Source: Thermoplasmata archaeon
GTDB taxonomy: Archaea > Thermoplasmatota > Thermoplasmata > Sysuiplasmatales > Sysuiplasmataceae
Direction: 5' to 3'
DNA: 6,813 nt
NCBI GenBank assembly: GCA_021796175.1
Contig: JAJYOM010000084.1
Location: forward strand, 1-6,813
This document shows, piece after piece, positions 4,907 through 6,813 of this stretch; the first letter of the stretch is position 1; each line of letters begins with the position of its first letter. Made by a program: the position numbers and the translations under genes. Below the pieces are notes generated by a model. That model saw only the letters and a list, made by a program, of their open reading frames with translations, made no database searches and was not told where the DNA came from.

Positions 4907-5329
4907 GTGTCAGGCATTACACTGATAGGGGAACATATAGCAAAGGTAGGAACGGAATTTGTATTCAACGGCGGGGCACCTGAGTGCAGGGAGTGCAAGC
5001 TCAAGATCGCCTGTCTGAATCTTGAACCCGGACAGCATTACAGAGTGGCCGAAGTCAGACCAAAGCATCACGACGAATGCGTCATACATGAGGAAGGGGT
5101 GCGCATTGTCAGGGTGGAGGAAATACAGAGCAGGATAGCGGTAAGGAGGAGGCAGGCAATTGAGGGGTCGCTGATAACCCCTGATGCACGTAGCTGCCAC
5201 GTGCTTTCCTGCCCGAACTACAGGCTCTGCTTCCCGCTTGGCACGAAGAAGGCCAAATACAAGGTGCTGAAGGACGCCGGCCCCGTACAGTGCGCAATAG
5301 GCGAGGACCTGCGCATGGTGGATGTCTGA
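4907..5329 (+). CDS. UPF0179 family protein, eight-cysteine
   Basis: A 140-residue euryarchaeal protein family without an established function. The GTG at 4907 is the first possible start after an in-frame TAA at 4889; GGAG at 4894-4897 lies 9 nt upstream. The opening ITLIGEHIAKVGTEFVF and the cysteine pattern identify the family. Eight cysteines fall at 27, 30, 36, 58 and 97, 102, 108, 129. Each half has two close cysteines, a third after exactly five residues, and a fourth after 20-21 residues, as if one metal-binding unit had been duplicated. A central basic stretch (IAVRRRQAIEGS, 77-88) links the halves. The pattern suits two Fe-S clusters or two zinc sites; sequence alone does not decide. 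There is no signal peptide. It converges on moeA, whose stop is 15 nt away, with no obvious terminator between them. Confidence 0.85.
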   Translation: MSGITLIGEHIAKVGTEFVFNGGAPECRECKLKIACLNLEPGQHYRVAEVRPKHHDECVIHEEGVRIVRVEEIQSRIAVRRRQAIEGSLITPDARSCHVLSCPNYRLCFPLGTKKAKYKVLKDAGPVQCAIGEDLRMVDV

Positions 5330-5344
5330 ATAATGCAGTCTGGT

Positions 5345-6541
5345 TCAGGGCAATATTTCGACGTCAACTGTTTCGCCGTCGGCAATCGCCATTCCCTTCT
5401 GCTGCTTCACTATGCCGCTGGCTGCTGAAATGCTGGTGATCGCGCCCGATTCCTTGAACACCGGCCTGCAGGCAGCGCCTGTTACGCTTACAGGAATCAG
5501 GTGAGTCATGTGCGGATCGGCAGGCTCGCTGCCGGCGTATTTCGCCCTGACCGTCACGGGCACTGCGGGCGGAAGGCGGGCCATTCTCCTTACAGCGGGT
5601 GCAAGCAGGTAATGAGCACCGATGAATGACGAGACTGGATGGCCCGCAAGACCGAATACCGGTTTTCCGTGGACAGTGCCGAACATTGTAGGCCTCCCCG
5701 GTCTGACCCTTATCCCATGGAACAGGAGCCTGCCCTCCTCCCGTATCACACCGGCAACGAAATCCCTCTGTCCCGCTGAACTCCCGCTTGAGAAAACGCA
5801 TGCGTCATGCCTGAGTGCCGAAAGCATGGTTCTCTTCACAGCACTTCTGTCATCACGCACATTCGGCATTATCACCGGTATGCCGCCCGAGCGTGAAACA
5901 ACTGCAGAAATTGTGTGGGAGTTCACATCATAAATCTGCCCTTTTGACGCTTTCCCTCCAACGGGCGCTATTTCATTCCCTCCGGGCACTACAGCCACGA
6001 CCGGCCTGCGTGCGACTTTCACGCTCCCCATACCCTGCGATGCGAGAGCGCCGATGACACCCGGGGTGACTGCACTTCCCGCCCTTGCGACTGTACTTCC
6101 CTTCTTTATGTCAACACCTTTTGTGGAGACTTCATCCCCTCTTTCGATGCCGCACGGTACGGTAACAGTTTCTTTTACTTCTGAAGTACGCTCAAACATC
6201 ACTGAGGCATCTGTCCCCGCGGGCATGGGTGCACCGGTCGCTATCTTCACACATTCCGCCTTGCCGACCCTGCCTTTGTAGAACTCGCCGGCTCTCACAT
6301 TCCCGACAACCGTGAGAGACACGCTGCCCGTGCCTGCCGTATCAATGCTTCTTACTGCATAGCCGTCAACAGTCGACCTGTCCCAAGGAGGGACGTTAAG
6401 CCTGCCCTTTACAGTCAATGAAAGAACCCGGCCAAGTGCAGAGTCCAGGCTTACAGTCTCTGAGCCCTGCAGTGGACGGCTGCAGTTCACTACTGTCCTT
6501 ATTGCATGATCAAGTTCCCTGTAGCTCCACCGGGCGCTCAC
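5345..6541 (-). CDS. moeA: Molybdopterin molybdenumtransferase MoeA
   Basis: Inserts molybdate (or tungstate) into adenylylated molybdopterin, the last step of basic molybdenum cofactor synthesis. At 398 residues it has the usual length. Domains visible: N-terminal linker with NVPPWDRSTVDGYAVR (49-64); KIATGAPMPAGTDASV (99-114); KGVDIKKG (141-148); the MogA-like domain with VVPGGNEI (184-191), GQIYDVNSH (201-209), SSGSSAGQRDF (251-261), RVRPGRPTMFG (278-288) and GLAGHPVSSFIG (297-308); then the C-terminal beta domain from about 325. Several signatures differ from the common GDEL, SGGxSxGxxD, KPGKP and GLPGNPVS forms, although Asp59, Thr102, Asp144, Glu190 and Asp260 are kept. The GTG start at 6541 overlaps the moaB stop as GTGA. 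Tandem SD-like motifs precede it: GGAGGT at 6553-6548 is 6 nt upstream, and a second GGAGGTGA covers the start codon itself. Confidence 0.93.
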   Translation of the reverse strand: MSARWSYRELDHAIRTVVNCSRPLQGSETVSLDSALGRVLSLTVKGRLNVPPWDRSTVDGYAVRSIDTAGTGSVSLTVVGNVRAGEFYKGRVGKAECVKIATGAPMPAGTDASVMFERTSEVKETVTVPCGIERGDEVSTKGVDIKKGSTVARAGSAVTPGVIGALASQGMGSVKVARRPVVAVVPGGNEIAPVGGKASKGQIYDVNSHTISAVVSRSGGIPVIMPNVRDDRSAVKRTMLSALRHDACVFSSGSSAGQRDFVAGVIREEGRLLFHGIRVRPGRPTMFGTVHGKPVFGLAGHPVSSFIGAHYLLAPAVRRMARLPPAVPVTVRAKYAGSEPADPHMTHLIPVSVTGAACRPVFKESGAITSISAASGIVKQQKGMAIADGETVDVEILP

Positions 6542-6813
6542 CTCCTGACCTCCCTGAGGATGTGGCCTATCTCCGGAAGCACCAGCTTCTCCATGGCGAG
6601 CCTGACAGCTTCAGTGGAACCCGGCAGGCAGAAGACCGGCTTCCTGCCTATTATGCCGGCGAATGACCTGCTCATCAGTGCCGCGCTTCCTATCTCCTGG
6701 AAGCTGATATACCTGAACAGCTCGCCGAAACCGTCTATCTGCCTGTCCATGAGGGGCAGAACAGTTTCGCGGGTGACATCCCTCGATGTCAGCCCTGTCC
6801 CGCCGGTGAAGAT
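6538..6813 (-). CDS. moaB: Molybdopterin adenylyltransferase MoaB/MogA, N-terminus outside window
   Basis: Adenylylates molybdopterin, the step before MoeA. Only the C-terminal 91 residues are present; the frame is open to the right edge, and the Met at 6750 is internal. The visible part starts in the substrate-binding motif (F)TGGTGLTSRDVT and continues through the helix ending GSAALMSRSFAGIIG to VFCLPGSTEAVRLAMEKLVLPEIGHIL, matching the conserved PGS-xxAV and pel-HIL ending of MoaB-type proteins. It could equally be named MogA, since the two are homologous; MoaB is the usual archaeal name. It overlaps moeA by 4 nt, so the two form a translationally coupled operon of consecutive pathway steps. 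Confidence 0.92.
   Translation of the reverse strand: MFTGGTGLTSRDVTRETVLPLMDRQIDGFGELFRYISFQEIGSAALMSRSFAGIIGRKPVFCLPGSTEAVRLAMEKLVLPEIGHILREVRR

Noticed and set aside
5364..5801. Alternative frame of 145 codons within moeA, same strand
   Set aside because: The moeA frame is intact and carries all family motifs; this frame is Arg/Cys/Ser-rich and unlike any protein I know.
1..6813. Search for tRNA, rRNA, CRISPR, insertion sequence or integration site
   Set aside because: No cloverleaf, regular repeat-spacer pattern, transposase motif or terminal inverted repeats were seen on either strand by eye.

Overview
The window looks like an ordinary housekeeping segment of an archaeal chromosome, most likely a euryarchaeon of the Thermoplasmata or a relative. 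Three genes point to Archaea: deoxyhypusine synthase (hypusination of aIF5A), an sn-glycerol-1-phosphate dehydrogenase (first step of archaeal ether-lipid synthesis) and a UPF0179 protein (a family known from Euryarchaeota). Supporting signs are TATA-type promoters about 25-30 nt before starts, an oligo-T terminator, GGAGGTGA-type ribosome binding sites and heavy use of AGG for arginine. The Thermoplasmata assignment is an inference from overall protein flavour, not from a search.

Layout. Positions 2-916 (+) hold deoxyhypusine synthase, cut at its N-terminus by the window edge. Positions 979-2011 (+) hold a thioredoxin and a stand-alone class II glutamine amidotransferase 4 nt apart behind one TATA box, ended by a T5 tract. 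Facing them on the minus strand are a small SWIM zinc-finger protein (1990-2274, overlapping the amidotransferase tail to tail) and, upstream of it, a VOC/glyoxalase-fold protein (2312-2755). A 90-nt divergent promoter region (2756-2845) separates that pair from a winged-helix regulator (2846-3301), which overlaps by 4 nt a small basic/acidic protein of unknown function (3298-3576). After a 168-nt gap come glycerol-1-phosphate dehydrogenase (3745-4812) and the UPF0179 protein (4907-5329). Convergent to these, on the minus strand, lie moeA (5345-6541) and the 3' part of moaB (6538-6813), overlapping by 4 nt in a molybdenum/tungsten cofactor operon.

How they fit. Most units are independent housekeeping functions: translation-factor modification, redox, lipid stereochemistry and molybdopterin cofactor. 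The least explained part is the divergent module at 1990-3576. A winged-helix protein and its coupled small partner share a control region with a VOC protein and a SWIM protein, so local regulation is a reasonable hypothesis. In the UPF0179 protein the eight cysteines form two nearly identically spaced quartets, suggesting two metal or Fe-S sites. MoeA departs from the family at several signature motifs. I see no mobile element, CRISPR array, tRNA or rRNA.
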